From Spisula solida (taxonomy: Eukaryota > Mollusca > Bivalvia > Venerida > Mactridae): a stretch of DNA of 64,000 bases. The stretch spans positions 29,700,222 to 29,764,221 of the forward strand of contig OX365952.1 in assembly GCA_947247005.1 (NCBI GenBank). Direction: 5' to 3'. How positions within the stretch are numbered: position 1 is the stretch's first letter; each line of letters opens with the position of its first letter. This document shows, one piece after another, positions 1 through 11,499 of the stretch. A model generated the notes under the pieces. That model did not search any database. It was not told the origin of the DNA and worked only from the letters and a program-made list of their open reading frames with translations. The translations under genes and the position numbers were made by a program.

Positions 1-203
1 GTATTAATACCCTATAGAATTTTTGATGTAAAAATACTAGATAACTACAAAATGCCGAAGTTTCTCAAGCTTTTTTAGATGTCAGTGTGGTTGTTTATGG
101 GATATACAGGCAACTATACCAAATTACGCGAATATCTGACAATTTTATTTTATTTTTGAAAAACACCAATATGTGAGGCAATCCCTTTAACATAGATGAA
201 AGT

Positions 204-856
204 CACAAGGTTTGGCACAAGGGACAAGGTTTGGCACAAGGGACAAAGTTTGGCACAAGGGACAAGGTCTGGCACAAGGGACAAGGTCTGACACAAGGGA
301 CAAGGTCTGACACAAGGGACAAGGTCTGACACAAGGGACAAGGTCTGACACTAGGGACAATTTCTGACACAAGGGACAAGTTCTGACACAAGGGACAAGG
401 CCTGGCACAAGGGACAAGGTCTGACACAAGGGACAAGGTTTGGCACAAGGGACAAGGTCTGGCACATGGGACAAGGTCTGGCACAAGGGACAAGGTGTGA
501 CACAAGGGACAAGGTGTGACACAAGGGACAAGGTCTGACACAAGGGACAAGGTCTGACACAAGGGACAATGTCTGACACAAGGGACAAGGTCTGACACAA
601 GGGACAAGGTCTAACACAAGGGACAAGGTCTGACACAAGGGACAAGGTCTGACACAAAGGACAAGGTCTGACACAAGGGACACGGTTTGACACAAGGGAC
701 AAGGCTGACACAAGGGACAAGGTTTGACACAAGGGACAATGTCTGACACAAGGGACAAGGTCTGACACAAGGGACAAGGTTTGACACAAGGGACAAGGTC
801 TGACACAAGGGACAAGGTCTGACACATGGGACAAGGTTTGACACAAGGTCTGACAC
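204..856. repeat. 19-bp tandem minisatellite, about 34 copies
   Basis: The core read on + is ggtctgacacaagggacaa (19 bp), repeated with point variants (ctggcac, tttggcac, gtgtgacac). Since 19 is not a multiple of three, each reading frame cycles through all phases. The minus strand has no stop in the unit, which produces several overlapping 60-236-codon open frames reading a 19-residue period (PCPLCQTLSLVSDLVPCVR). These are by-products of the repeat. One copy near 700 is short by a base or two, which shifts the frames. Confidence 0.95.
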
Positions 857-1339
857 AGATGATGGGAAAGCTCAATAGCCATGATTTTCCCCTTCAAGAA
901 ATAACCGCTTCATGCCAAGCTGGACACATTGCCTTGCAACAACTTGGCATCCTACATATCTGCCTGTGTTCAATTGTTTCTTCGTGAAAAAATGCCGTTT
1001 TAAAACATGGTATTTGAAACGCATGTTTCATTTTATGATCAATTTGAATGGTATGACCTTGATTTATATAGAAATTGCCATGTATACTTGTTACTGACGC
1101 TCATGGCGCGTTTCACAATTTATTTGCAAAATCCCGGTATTGTTTTGTCTTTGCTGGTCCATATTTAGTGTTATAGATAGATAAATGGTTTATTTCGAAA
1201 ATAAGCGGCAATATGCTCACTGGTTCTTTCACATGGATAAGTACAGACATGCATTGACATAATTATATACACAAATATACACATTATAGTATAAACAAAA
1301 CATGCATGTATACAATGACTTTCAATTCCGGTACCGTAG
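857..1339. other. Unique noncoding stretch
   Basis: AT-rich sequence with only short chance ORFs (61 codons on + at 912-1097, 70 codons on - at 1171-1383). I see no motif, repeat or RNA here. Confidence 0.5.
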
Positions 1340-1949
1340 TATAATGACGTAACGTCAAAAGTTGCGACCCAATAGCGTAACACAAAACGCGTAACGTTTC
1401 ACATCAGGCATATGTTTATATCATGTTATATTTTAATACATAACATACTGAAATTAAATCATATTTCAAATGTAATACAAACACTATAAAATTACATATT
1501 ATTCGCTTTATTAACACCTAAATATAAGTGTTTTTTTTCTTTCACATGGCGTCAATTTTTTAAGGTGGGACAATAGAAAGGTCATCATTGCAGGCATTTC
1601 AAAGACAAGACCCTTATTTTACAAAGGAAAATAAGCGAAATTGATAAAACATATTTAAACAAAAAACGTAAATATGGAAAAGTGTTTATTTTTGTATATT
1701 AAAATACTTGGGGTACAATGTGTTTGTCACGCATTTTCGGCATTTTTACACGCAATTGATGTGTTTTTACATATTAATGTTATTAAGCTATTACACTTTT
1801 AATAATTTATTAAAGCCTTATTATTTCTGTGTATTTTGATACTTTTGTGAAGAAAATAGGATGAATAGTTATTAAATACTTCACATTTTTAATTATCACA
1901 CCAACGAATTTTAGCATTGGTCGTAACTTTTGACTTTACGTCAATATTA
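1340..1949. mobile_element. Possible MITE-like element with ~30-bp inverted termini
   Basis: The segment at 1340-1369 (containing gacgtaacgtcaaaagttgc) is the inverted counterpart of 1919-1949 (containing aacttttgactttacgtcaa), with about three or four mismatches over 30 bp. The roughly 550-bp interior is AT-rich and noncoding. No target duplication was identified, so the exact ends are uncertain and the pair could be a coincidental or older rearranged inverted repeat. Confidence 0.45.
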
Positions 1950-2708
1950 TGCGGAGTAAGCGCAAATCAACGAAAAAAATAGTTATTCAAATTACATTTT
2001 AACTATAAATTGAGTTATCCTGCTACTATATAATCTTAAAATGTATGGAGTACGTAATTTATAGTGTATACTGAGTTTTTCGTACAGTAGGGTACAGTTA
2101 TATAAATACCTTTTCACAAATACTAAAACACCGTTTTTTTGTATTTGGCTCGAACATTTGTATGAATACAAATGTAGTTCCTAATATGCTATCATATTGA
2201 GCTTCTTGCCTAGTTGTAAATCTTGCATCATTTCCCACACATTAGCTGACTTATACAACCATTTTTGAGTTTATTGCGGTATTTGGGTGGCGCCCATGAT
2301 GTACAGTTCCAAATTAAACTACCCCGCTTTTAAATGTCTTAAACTATCCTGTAATTTTGAATAAGACATTTTCATTTTTACAACATTGAGTGTGCCAATA
2401 ACGGCTAACTAGTGAAACTTTCGCTGCACATACACTTTCAGAAACGTCAAAGTTTATTTGTGATATTGAGCAGCAAATAAACAGAAAAATATCATATGCA
2501 GACACTGCATTCAACGTTTTCATAAAATATTTCATTAGACAAAGTTACGCCACAGTCGAGTGAACGTCAAAATGTCTTGTTGACTTGTGCCAGGACAGAT
2601 TCACGTTTTACACCTCTAAATGTGTACAAGTATTCACGATTTCATTGTGATGCCGCCCTAACATGTCTATTAGACACTAATATTATACTGTTATTGACTT
2701 ATGTTGAG
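1950..2708. other. Noncoding AT-rich stretch
   Basis: No supported feature. The only open frame (63 codons, - strand, 2344-2535) has no recognisable similarity. Confidence 0.5.
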
Positions 2709-2809
2709 GTGAATATGATGTTTTGTTGACCTGAAAAAAGTGATATTGACAGATGACGAAGTCAGAGGTCAATATCACTTTTTGAAGGTCAACTAAACAT
2801 CATATTCAT
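2709..2809. repeat. Imperfect inverted repeat (42-bp arms, 17-bp spacer)
   Basis: The left arm 2709-2750 (gtgaatatgatgttttgttg...) is the reverse complement of 2768-2809 apart from about four mismatches or shifts. The spacer is 2751-2767. It can form a long cruciform or RNA hairpin. It may be a small foldback element. No flanking target duplication is obvious. Confidence 0.85.
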
Positions 2810-3134
2810 CGAAATATACGTCGACAACTGTTATATTGTATATTATGCCATAAGTCAAGGAAATAAAACCTATTGACTCTTTTTTAAATTATAACAATCT
2901 CAGACTCTCTTCAGGAAAGTGTATAAATAGAAACAAAAGACGACTCTTCAAATGTTCTAGCTAACAAGGCTCTTATCTAAATCTATGAGAGAGTATTGAC
3001 GTATTATAATTATTAACGGCATTTAACATTATAGGTATGTATGAGTAGCTGTAGGCCAAATAATACGGGAAATAACTTTACGTTGTTTGGAACGTTATGT
3101 CGCAGGAAATGACGTCACGTCGTAAAAAAGTTAT
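2810..3134. other. Noncoding stretch
   Basis: AT-rich, with no ORF or motif that I can support. A tgacgtcacgtcg palindromic patch lies near 3110; a similar tgacgtcacgtcc occurs near 7499. Confidence 0.45.
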
Positions 3135-3355
3135 GCCGCACTAACATGTTTATAACAACACTATAGACAATATAGAATAAGACCATATTCTATGGATACC
3201 GGTCTAACATGTTTATAAAACACTATACACAACATAGAATACTACTACATTCTATGGATGCTGCCGTAACATCCCTATAAAACATTAAACACAACTTAGA
3301 ATACTACATTGTACTACATTCTATGGATGCCACCGTAACATGCCTATAGCAACAT
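3135..3355. repeat. Degenerate ~61-69-bp tandem repeat, 3+ copies
   Basis: Copies begin near 3135, 3199, 3260 and 3329. Each has a 'ccg-taacatg-ctata' start, then 'aca-agaata' and 'acattctatggatgc'. The spacing of 64, 61 and 69 bp shows old divergence and small indels. Confidence 0.75.
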
Positions 3356-3479
3356 CAATCCCGTATCACAAGCCACGCCTATAAAGCCTGAAAGGTGGGG
3401 TTACGAAGTTCACCGGAAAACATACGTTATTTGGATGTCTCGGCTATATGGATGCCCATAATTGTTTCGTGTATTTAAG

Positions 3480-4150
3480 GTGGTACGCGCGCCTTTTATC
3501 TAACGATCAAATTTTCTCCGAAACATCTTAAAATGACAGAATATTAATCTAAAACGACATTAAAATCATAAAAATGAACGCTCCATGCTCTTTTGTTCAT
3601 TTTAAGATTTTATTATATTAAACCACTTTTAAACAATGCATGATAGTTTGTGTGTTCAATGGTCATTCATATTGACATTAGTCACAATTTTGGCTGCCTG
3701 GTTAACAAATTCAGTATTTGTACATGATAAAATTTATAGTTACCCCACCTACTTTCCAAAAAGTGTGAATTTCAAATGAACGTCAAAAACTATCTAATGA
3801 TCGAAAATTATTTAAAATTGGATAAAAGTTGAGAATCATATGGAACATCAGTTTAGTCAAATAAAATATAGGGGTCACCAGCATTTTTAGGGAGCTATTC
3901 ACCAAAAAGTACTAATTTTGAATAAATTTGCAAACAAATAACATAATTTGCATATTAGAATGAGATAAAATTTTATGAAAAATATTTCAAAGTTTAGCTA
4001 CTTCATATAACTAAATTATACACTACATATTTTATATAAGCATTCGCATTTGTACAATTGTAGTGACTTATTGTACACCCATATCCTTTACAATTGTGCC
4101 GTTCCCCGCCCACTTTTTATACATGCAAACAATAAAAAGTTAAAAAATAT
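3480..4150 (+). repeat. Dispersed repeat, copy 1 (partner at 42060-42660, opposite strand)
   Basis: Starting at gccttttatctaacgatcaa and continuing through caaataacataatttgcata and ataaaattttatgaaaa, this segment matches, in the same order and over about 550 bp, the reverse complement of 42060-42660. The two copies are clearly diverged, with many substitutions and small indels. There is no coding potential. It is probably a non-autonomous DNA element of unknown class. Confidence 0.6.
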
Positions 4151-4241
4151 TTATTTTGTACACTAATGTCATGTTTATTTTCATTAATTAACATTCTAAC
4201 ATAGCACGTGAGATTTGCCTTCTTTGCGTATGTTGAGCTTA

Positions 4242-4270
4242 CCATATTTTATTACCGCGATAAAATATGG
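4242..4270. repeat. 29-bp palindrome
   Basis: ccatattttat-TACCGCG-ataaaatatgg forms an 11-bp perfect stem. It resembles one terminal module (atattttattgcgtaataaa) of the larger palindrome at 4987-5155 and may be a remnant of the same family. Confidence 0.8.
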
Positions 4271-4986
4271 CTGTTCCCATTTACCCATCGTTCACAAGTA
4301 CTGTTGACAGAACGGGAAGTTTACATAAATTTCGTGGCTATAGTTGGGTTATAAATACTACAATTCAATGTAAACAAATACTAGAAACAAAATCCAACAA
4401 AAATTACATGTTTAAATAATAATCGATATTTTTTAAACAGTGGAGTTTTTACGGGAAAGCTTTTTACATGAGCGCCGCTTTTCAACGTCACTTGTCGAAT
4501 GGAAAATAGCGCATTCTGTTTGAATGTAAATATTTCGCACATCACGCCTTGGTTTCTCATAATATATGTTTAGAAGAATTCCTTGTGTCTGTTTTATTTA
4601 TCAGACACATGCGTGGATGTCAGATCAACACCAATCCGTTATTTATAGCTTTAAAAACGATATACATGTCCTTTTAGTTCGAACAGGAAGTAGAGCAGTT
4701 AAGAGTCATTGACAACCAAAGAACAAAACACACAATCGACTGAATTAACTGTAAATGATACTTAAACAAGTATTTCTTCTCTCATCTCACTTGATGTGTA
4801 TTTGTTTAGATGTCGATTATGTAACGGCATGGAAAATATTGAACAACAACGTGTTAAAATCGATAAATCGAGAGTCAAAATATGGGGCGTTAATTTGAAC
4901 AGCGCGTAAGATTTAACGGTGCAGAGGTAAAAAATTAGGTCGCATTTTGTTGCTGTAAAATACGAAATTTATGCGATGTTAGAATC
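4271..4986. other. Noncoding AT-rich stretch
   Basis: No supported gene or repeat. Only short ORFs are present. Confidence 0.45.
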
Positions 4987-5155
4987 GAAATAACGAATAT
5001 GTGGCCATATTTTATTGCGTAATAAAATATAGGCACTCGTTTTGATGCGATCATTAAATCACTCGTGCTACGCACTCGTGATTTAATTACTACGCATCAA
5101 CACTCGTGCCTATATTTTATTACGCAATAAAATATGGTCACATATTCGTTATTTC
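4987..5155. mobile_element. 169-bp near-palindromic element
   Basis: The arms run from gaaataacgaatatgtggcc at 4987 to the complementary ggtcacatattcgttatttc ending at 5155. The axis lies near 5070, with centre tcgtgctacgcactc. The arms carry nested shorter palindromes (attttattgcgtaataaaat). The whole forms one long hairpin, consistent with a palindromic MITE. No clear target duplication directly abuts the arms. Confidence 0.85.
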
Positions 5156-7520
5156 TTAATTTATATGCGATCATTGGAACTAAATTTCATGTTTGTTCTC
5201 ACCTAATACGATTTTAAAACTTCGCACATACACAAGACAGCGTCGTTTGTCGTAAAACGTAATGTATCTTATTAATATAAAATTAATGTACAAATCTGTC
5301 AAAATCATCTAAATTTAATCAAATTGAACAGTTTTGATATGTATCATGTTATTGAAGTAGAAAAAACAGTCGAAACAGAAAAAAAATAATCGAAATAACG
5401 CACTACATTCTGGAAAAAATCTATTAAAAATAAGCGGGTGGAGTAATACAAATTGTAATGTTTGTTTATTGTGTGTTTATTTATGTGTTTTCGTGATATT
5501 TACATGTTCATGGATTTTATTTTTAAACGTTTTCATTGATACTCAGCAATTACGCCAATTATAACCGAAACAAAATTTATATTTAAACAATTTTGATGTG
5601 AAAGTTATTAGGGTTTTAACTGCGTGCTATTTTGCTGCATTACATATGAAGTGGGTGGGATAAAAGAGCAATGTACATTAGACCAAAATTAATTATACCA
5701 TTTTTGGGATCTTTGTCATGTAGAACAATGTGTACCCAAACTGTATTGGAACATATTTTAATATTTAGATCACAGACATCATATAAAAATGTCATATTTG
5801 AACAACACCACCATTTTACTAACTACAAAGTTATTATAAAAATAATTCATACACGCTTTAAACAGGACTGATAAGTCGGAAAACAAATTCAGTGACCTAG
5901 TGTTTTCATTATATTCTGTGTCAGAATAGATTGACCTACTTTACTGCCTGGCAAAGTTTGAACAAAATCTGAATGTGGGAACCAAACCGCTCAAACATTC
6001 TTAAGCGGATTTCAAGCCGGCGTCATTAAGTGTGTGACGCGTCGCATTAAATCGACCTATTGTCATAGCAAGACAGTGCCTGTGTAGACTTGTCGTAATG
6101 TCTTTGCATTTGCTTCCCAGCTTGTTTCAGCAAGATTCTTCACGATGGCAAGCTTTTTGAATATACGTTTATAAATACAAAATGTATCTGAATGACTGAA
6201 TAAAAAACATTGGCAGCGTTCAGTTGCATACATATGTAACAAAACAATCCTTTGTCCCAGGCCAGGAAATGAACGCGGCAGCAAAATATAAATATTCCGA
6301 CTTTAAAATGGACAGGAAGTGCTGTCGGGTTGTATGTATGTGACACAATGATACCGCCGAATGTTATATGATTGTGTCGTGTGTATGTGATGACTTTCTC
6401 TGCTGTTACAACAGTGCGTGCTTCACTACTATAGAAATTAACATTCGAAGAACCTCGTCAACTTCCGCCAGAAGTCGAAATACACGTAACAACTTCATCA
6501 TTATTATCAAGAGAATCCGAATATTGGAATTAAAGAGGGAATTAAAGAAGATTTTTAAAAAACATATTGATGGTGAGTTTAGAATATTCAAATACAATCA
6601 ATATTTGACTATATCGTTAACAATCAGTTAGATCATATATGTACAGGGTGTCCCAAAGAACGGGGACCTAGGTTAAACATTCGTAACTTTGTCTCTTTTA
6701 TAAATAACACATTGCCAATATGACAAAAGATCAAGGGATAAACACAGTTCACAATACCAGCATCATAATTGTGATTATGTGGTCCGATACCCAGAGTTAC
6801 TGCCCTTGTTTTCAACCACGTGTTTCAGTATATTAGCATACAATGAACAAGGGCTTTCATCGTGTTCATAGAGATAGATTTACATGCTGACCCCAAATGA
6901 CATCTCAGGTGTCCCATAGTCAAGGATAATGGATCTGCTTACACTAATGTTCATCATGTATGGCAAACAGATTTCACTAAAGGGCTCATGTTCGAGCTAT
7001 ATCTAGCCACTTGCCCTTAAGTATAAGGTCAAATGTCAGTTCTTTATTGCCATTGTATCGTGTTTTTGATGATGATTTGTTGTAATAAGTGGTTTCTGCT
7101 TTCTTATTAATGCTCACAGACTAAATGACTCTGATCTATATCTATGAATTGATGATTTGATTAAAGTTAACCTTAAAACTTTTTGCATTTTACTAAGCTT
7201 TCTTGTTGATTGATCTCAATAATAATAAATTAATATTGATAGTTTTCTTCTTGGGGATTGTTAATTGATATTTTGAAGGTTACAGGCATCCCTTTTATTT
7301 TGTAAACTCACCACTTTCTCACAGCTTTCATTATTTCATTGCAAAGTTATTCAATTTTCACAAGATTGTCATCATCTCTGTGACTTTAAAACCTTGTTTT
7401 CTCAAAATTAATGCTCAAACAACAATGTCTTATCAAAAGATGACATTTTCCACGTAAATCATCAAAAATACAGGAAATGACACCATAGGCAAAATCATGA
7501 CGTCACGTCCTATTTTAAAG
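5156..7520. other. Mostly unique noncoding sequence
   Basis: Short ORFs occur at 5671-5871 (+, 66 codons), 6063-6284 (-), 6368-6631 (+, 87 codons) and 6633-6815 (-). None has a recognisable domain. Near 6647 the sequence cagggtgtcccaaagaac resembles a transposon-end motif. At 6890-7050, phrases such as gaccccaaatgac and tataaggtcaaatgtc are typical of dispersed repeats, but no boundaries can be drawn. Confidence 0.4.
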
Positions 7521-7524
7521 CAAA

Positions 7525-8260
7525 TCATAATAATAAAAATATCTTTATTTAGAGAAGGTAACATGTACAGACCTACGCAATAGACGAATTCACATACATC
7601 TTAATTTTAACAAGGCCTTCTATAAAACAAACAACAACAAAACATGTTATTTTGACAATCACTCATAGTACACACATACTATAAGTAAACAATTTAAATA
7701 TTCAATTTCGTTATTTCCAACATAGAAAATTGAAGTCATACATATACAAAAGTATGGTATTAATATTTTTGTTTGTGTATTAAGAAATGTTTTACTGATT
7801 TTTTGAACGAATTAAGTGATGTAAGCAGACGAATGTTTGTTGGGGTTACATTCCACATATATGCAGACAAATATGAGAAGGACATTTTCATGTAGTTTAT
7901 GTTGTGTTTAGGTGTCACTAAGTCATTGTTACTAACTGATCTAAGGGTGTATGTATTATTACTGGAAAATGTCAATAAATTTGAAAGATAATTAGGAGCA
8001 AGATTCTTATGGACTTTGTAAACCATTACAACTGTATGATAATGACATCGATTAGTAAAAGATAGCCATTCGAGCTCATTTAGTAACTCTGAGCCATGTT
8101 TTTTGAGTCCTTAGTAATGATCAATTTCGCCAATCTTGTCTGTAATTTATATATGAGATTTTTGCTCTTAGTGTCTGTTCCCCATACCATGCAGCAATAA
8201 TCTAGAATCGACAAATCATAATAATGAGTATCTATGTTAAAAGAAGAGATCAGTTTTACA
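7525..8260 (-). pseudogene. 5'-truncated non-LTR retrotransposon, C-terminal reverse transcriptase remnant
   Basis: Read on the minus strand, about 8214 down to 7760 encodes the C-terminal end typical of jockey/CR1-like reverse transcriptase ORFs. First comes a segment containing LDYCCMVWG (the conserved 'hxDYCxxVWG' block), then a KLQTRLAKLI block. A frameshift near 8100 follows. After it the frame runs ELLNELEWLSFTNRCHYHT, then MVYKVHKNLAPNYLSNLL, and ends with FKKSVKHFL and a stop at 7760. Downstream on the minus strand, ctctaaataaagatattttt with a TTATTATTATG tail at about 7525-7555 looks like the 3' terminus. The catalytic palm motifs and the endonuclease are absent, so this is a dead 5'-truncated copy. 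Further 5' (to about 8260) the frame is degenerate. The family assignment rests on recognising these blocks, not on a search. Confidence 0.8.
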
Positions 8261-9216
8261 CACTTTCACAAAAGTACATTCAAATTCATTGAAAATTAAA
8301 TAAGTTATAAGGGTTATAGCCTTTGAGTGATTGATGCTGCATAAGGTATTCTCTATAATTTAGTTGCTTGTTGTTGTTCCTCATTGAATTTTATTATGAT
8401 GCATTTTTATTGGTAAAGTCAATTATGATATAAATTAAAAACAAATATAGCGCTTTAAAAATAAGACAACTTCAATTTTGGTATATTTAATTTATACAGA
8501 AATGTATTTAATTGGCTGGTGTCGGTATTAGGGAACTAAGTGTTTATATCGCGTATTATTCGCATCTCGAGATATTCTCAAAAACAAGGTGATATGCACC
8601 TGAAAGACAGAAAAAATACTGCATTAAGCCATGGTTACACGAAAATGATTTTAAACTGAATAGAACCACGAGTTTTGAGGATGTATAAGATTGAGAAAAA
8701 AAATCGTGTTTCATATTTCACTTGCTAAGTTTTGCTGAAAATATTTCAGTCAACAATAACTTGCGCAAACGATCATCAAAATAGTTGTTGTTGACATAAT
8801 TTATGACGTCCTAACTATGTGCATCGTTTACTTTGAGTGTTGCAGTATTAATAGGTAATTAAATTGGAATTAGGCAAAGGTGTCGGTAATACCTCTCGTA
8901 CTGTGCAAATGTTCCAACAAGACATCTTCGTTTTTCTTATTTTCCATTGATAGTATTAGAACCATTAGAAATCAATTAAAAACTTTTATATCAGAATATG
9001 GTTTAAGAACTCGAGAAATCCAGTTCTGTATAATAAAAACATGCATTGTACCCAAAATATAGCAAATAATATTTCAGAACAAAGCTAGAAATAAATAAAG
9101 GGATAAATTTAAGAATAGTCTAGTTGGAACATTTGCTCAGAATAGTATATGTCATTGGTCGAATGTACAAAGTATCTGTCAGATCAGAATTTTAAATAAT
9201 CAAAAAGACAATAAAA
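8261..9216. other. Noncoding AT-rich stretch
   Basis: Only a 60-codon ORF (8880-9062, +) with no recognisable similarity. No repeats noted. Confidence 0.45.
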
Positions 9217-9370
9217 GTTGGACAGGGAAGGCAGCACTCAACAGAAACAGTCGAGCGCAGAAAACAGAAATTACACAGCCCACAAGCACACGACACATTG
9301 CCAAGTACAAAATGAACGATAAAATGGAACTAAACCGCCGATGTCCTAGTGTCAGCTGTCATAACGTCAT
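9217..9370 (+). repeat. SINE-like dispersed repeat, copy 1 of 3
   Basis: It begins gacagggaaggcagcactca and continues through cagtcgagcgcagaaaacag, acacgacacattgcc and a cagctgtc block. The same order of blocks occurs at 35447-35660 and 36821-36975, with substantial divergence. No A or B box was recognised in it. Confidence 0.65.
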
Positions 9371-10565
9371 TAAAACTTTAAGAAAGAATGCCAACACATG
9401 GTATAGAAGTGAGTTGAGGAGATAGGTCATGTGTTAACTAGACAAACCTTATAGACACTGTGATTAGACTAGGATACAGTACATATACAGAAACAGTCGA
9501 CACTCGAGTGAAAAGATAAACTCGTGTTCTCTAACTACATTGTATAACAAAATAATCAAAATATTGGAATCTCAAATTTGGAGGCGGATATTTAACCATA
9601 CTGTATAAATAAGAAGACAGCATTGGACGATCAGCGTGTGTGAAATGGAAACATATTATACAGTACGTGACGCTGGCAGATCTGCTCGAAATTCTCTTGG
9701 AAAATTCAGTAAACGAAGAATATTAAAGCCGCGAGTTAACATAAAATCCAGTTTTAATGCCACGGATATACACACTTGTATTAAAATAAGATCATAGACA
9801 GCTTGCAATGTGATCAATAACTCGACAGTTGGTGATGTATTACCTTGACTGCGTCTGCATTTAATCATTGCTGATTATTGCTCAAAACTTGTAACACAGT
9901 CTAGATGCAAAGTTCAATTGTTATCTGAGGAACACTTTATGAATATGAAAATTCATCTATATGGAAAAGGCATGTGTAGAAGGAACATTGATTTATTGCA
10001 TTGTTTATCTGCTACGTGTGCTTGAATACATCAAAACGGGCATTCATTCTAAAACTAACAACATTTTGTAACATTATACTAACTGATACATGTATTAATT
10101 CAAACTAGCCGTGAAAAAAATGTAACTCCATACATATCTTTGTAGTTTCGTGCGTCATATTTGGCATGTGTACCTACTAGAATAAAATTTGGTTTATTTC
10201 CATTCATCGGTTTGGTCACAATGTAAGTATAATATACACTGACCATTTGTACTAAGATAAAAGCGTTTGAAAACGTTTGACTGAAATTATGCCTTATATC
10301 AAAGCAAGGTCTAAACATGGATTACGTGATAAATTCATACACGAGGAACTTTTTGAGATTTAAGTTCCTATACTTAGATAGTAGTAGCTGTTGTTATCTT
10401 GTTGTAGTGTATTTATATCGTCTGTCGTGATTTTATGGTCAATTAGACAATGCTCACTCAATATGTATAACACTTCTAACTTATAGACAACATCCCCACT
10501 TATAGCACTAATGTGATAACTGTCATTCTTCTGACGTCTATGTATCGGTCTTCACGGGTAGAGAA
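9371..10565. other. Noncoding stretch
   Basis: AT-rich. Chance ORFs at 9656-9868 and 10100-10318 (both -, about 70 codons) have no recognisable features. Confidence 0.45.
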
Positions 10566-11052
10566 CTGGGTACTGTTTTATCAAAGCATTTACGCTAGCG
10601 TAACTCTAAGTTTTCCGTAAATATTGCGTACGTCGATAATATTTGCGCAAATGCGTTTTACTAAGATATTTTTTCTCATGTTTTGTCGTAAGTATTGGCG
10701 TAATTCTACGCAAGGTCCGAGTGACCGTAAATAGCAAATATGAACGTAGTGAGGAGTTTTTGCCACGCACTGTTGATTTTTGACCGTAACTTGTTGTTAT
10801 AGACGGTGATTAGTAATATAAACATGTTTAATCATCAAAACTTATCGAGCTTTTCTGTATATTTATTCACTCTGGTTCCCGTTATATTGGTAATATTGTG
10901 GCCCGGTCTACGTTCAATATTCAATATTTTTACGTAAATATATGCAACAACTTGCGATCGATTAGTAAAACACACTTAAGGATTTGCGTAAGTGACAAAT
11001 ATATCCGTAAACTTACGCGACATTTACGCAATGTTAGTAAAACAGTACCCAG
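10566..11052. mobile_element. 487-bp MITE-like element with 15-bp perfect TIRs
   Basis: ctgggtactgtttta (10566-10580) is exactly inverted at 11038-11052 (taaaacagtacccag). The subterminal regions also pair loosely, both being rich in TTACG/CGTAA words (tttacgctagcgtaac on the left, acttacgcgacatttacgca on the right). There is no coding capacity. I could not identify an unambiguous target duplication. The element ends 94 bp before the 28-bp satellite begins. Confidence 0.7.
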
Positions 11053-11499
11053 ATCCACTAGATTCCAAATGGCACAGAAAGCGGCTGACAACACCTTCTG
11101 TTATTCTGTTTTTCCCTAATTTTATAAGCATAAAAAGCATGTATATCGGACGGTATTCGAGAGTGTATCAGGACCGGTAGGTATTCGATGGTGTATCAGG
11201 ACAGGACGGTATTCGATGGTGTATCAGGACAGGATGGTATTCGATGGTGTATCAGGACAGAACGGTATTCGATGGTGTATCAGGACAGGACGGTATTCGA
11301 GAGTGTATCAGGACAGGACGGTATTCGATGGTGTATCAGCACAGGATGGTATTCGATGGTGTATCAGGACAGGACGGTATTCGAGAGTGTATCAGGACAG
11401 GACGGTATTCGAGAGTGTATCAGGACAGGACGGTATTCGATGGTGTATCAGGACAAGACGGTATTCGATGGTGTATCAGGACAGGATAGTATTCGATGG

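Noticed and set aside
204..897. Minus-strand frames reading PCPLCQTLSLV repeats as a Cys-rich protein
   Set aside because: The 19-bp unit is stop-free in three minus phases; the overlapping frames are equivalent.
2709..2809. Long hairpin as a microRNA precursor
   Set aside because: Arms of 42 bp with uniform pairing fit a foldback repeat better, and nothing in the sequence supports expression.
6640..6665. cagggtgtcccaaagaac as a transposon terminus
   Set aside because: Only one end was found. No matching inverted partner or target duplication could be located nearby.
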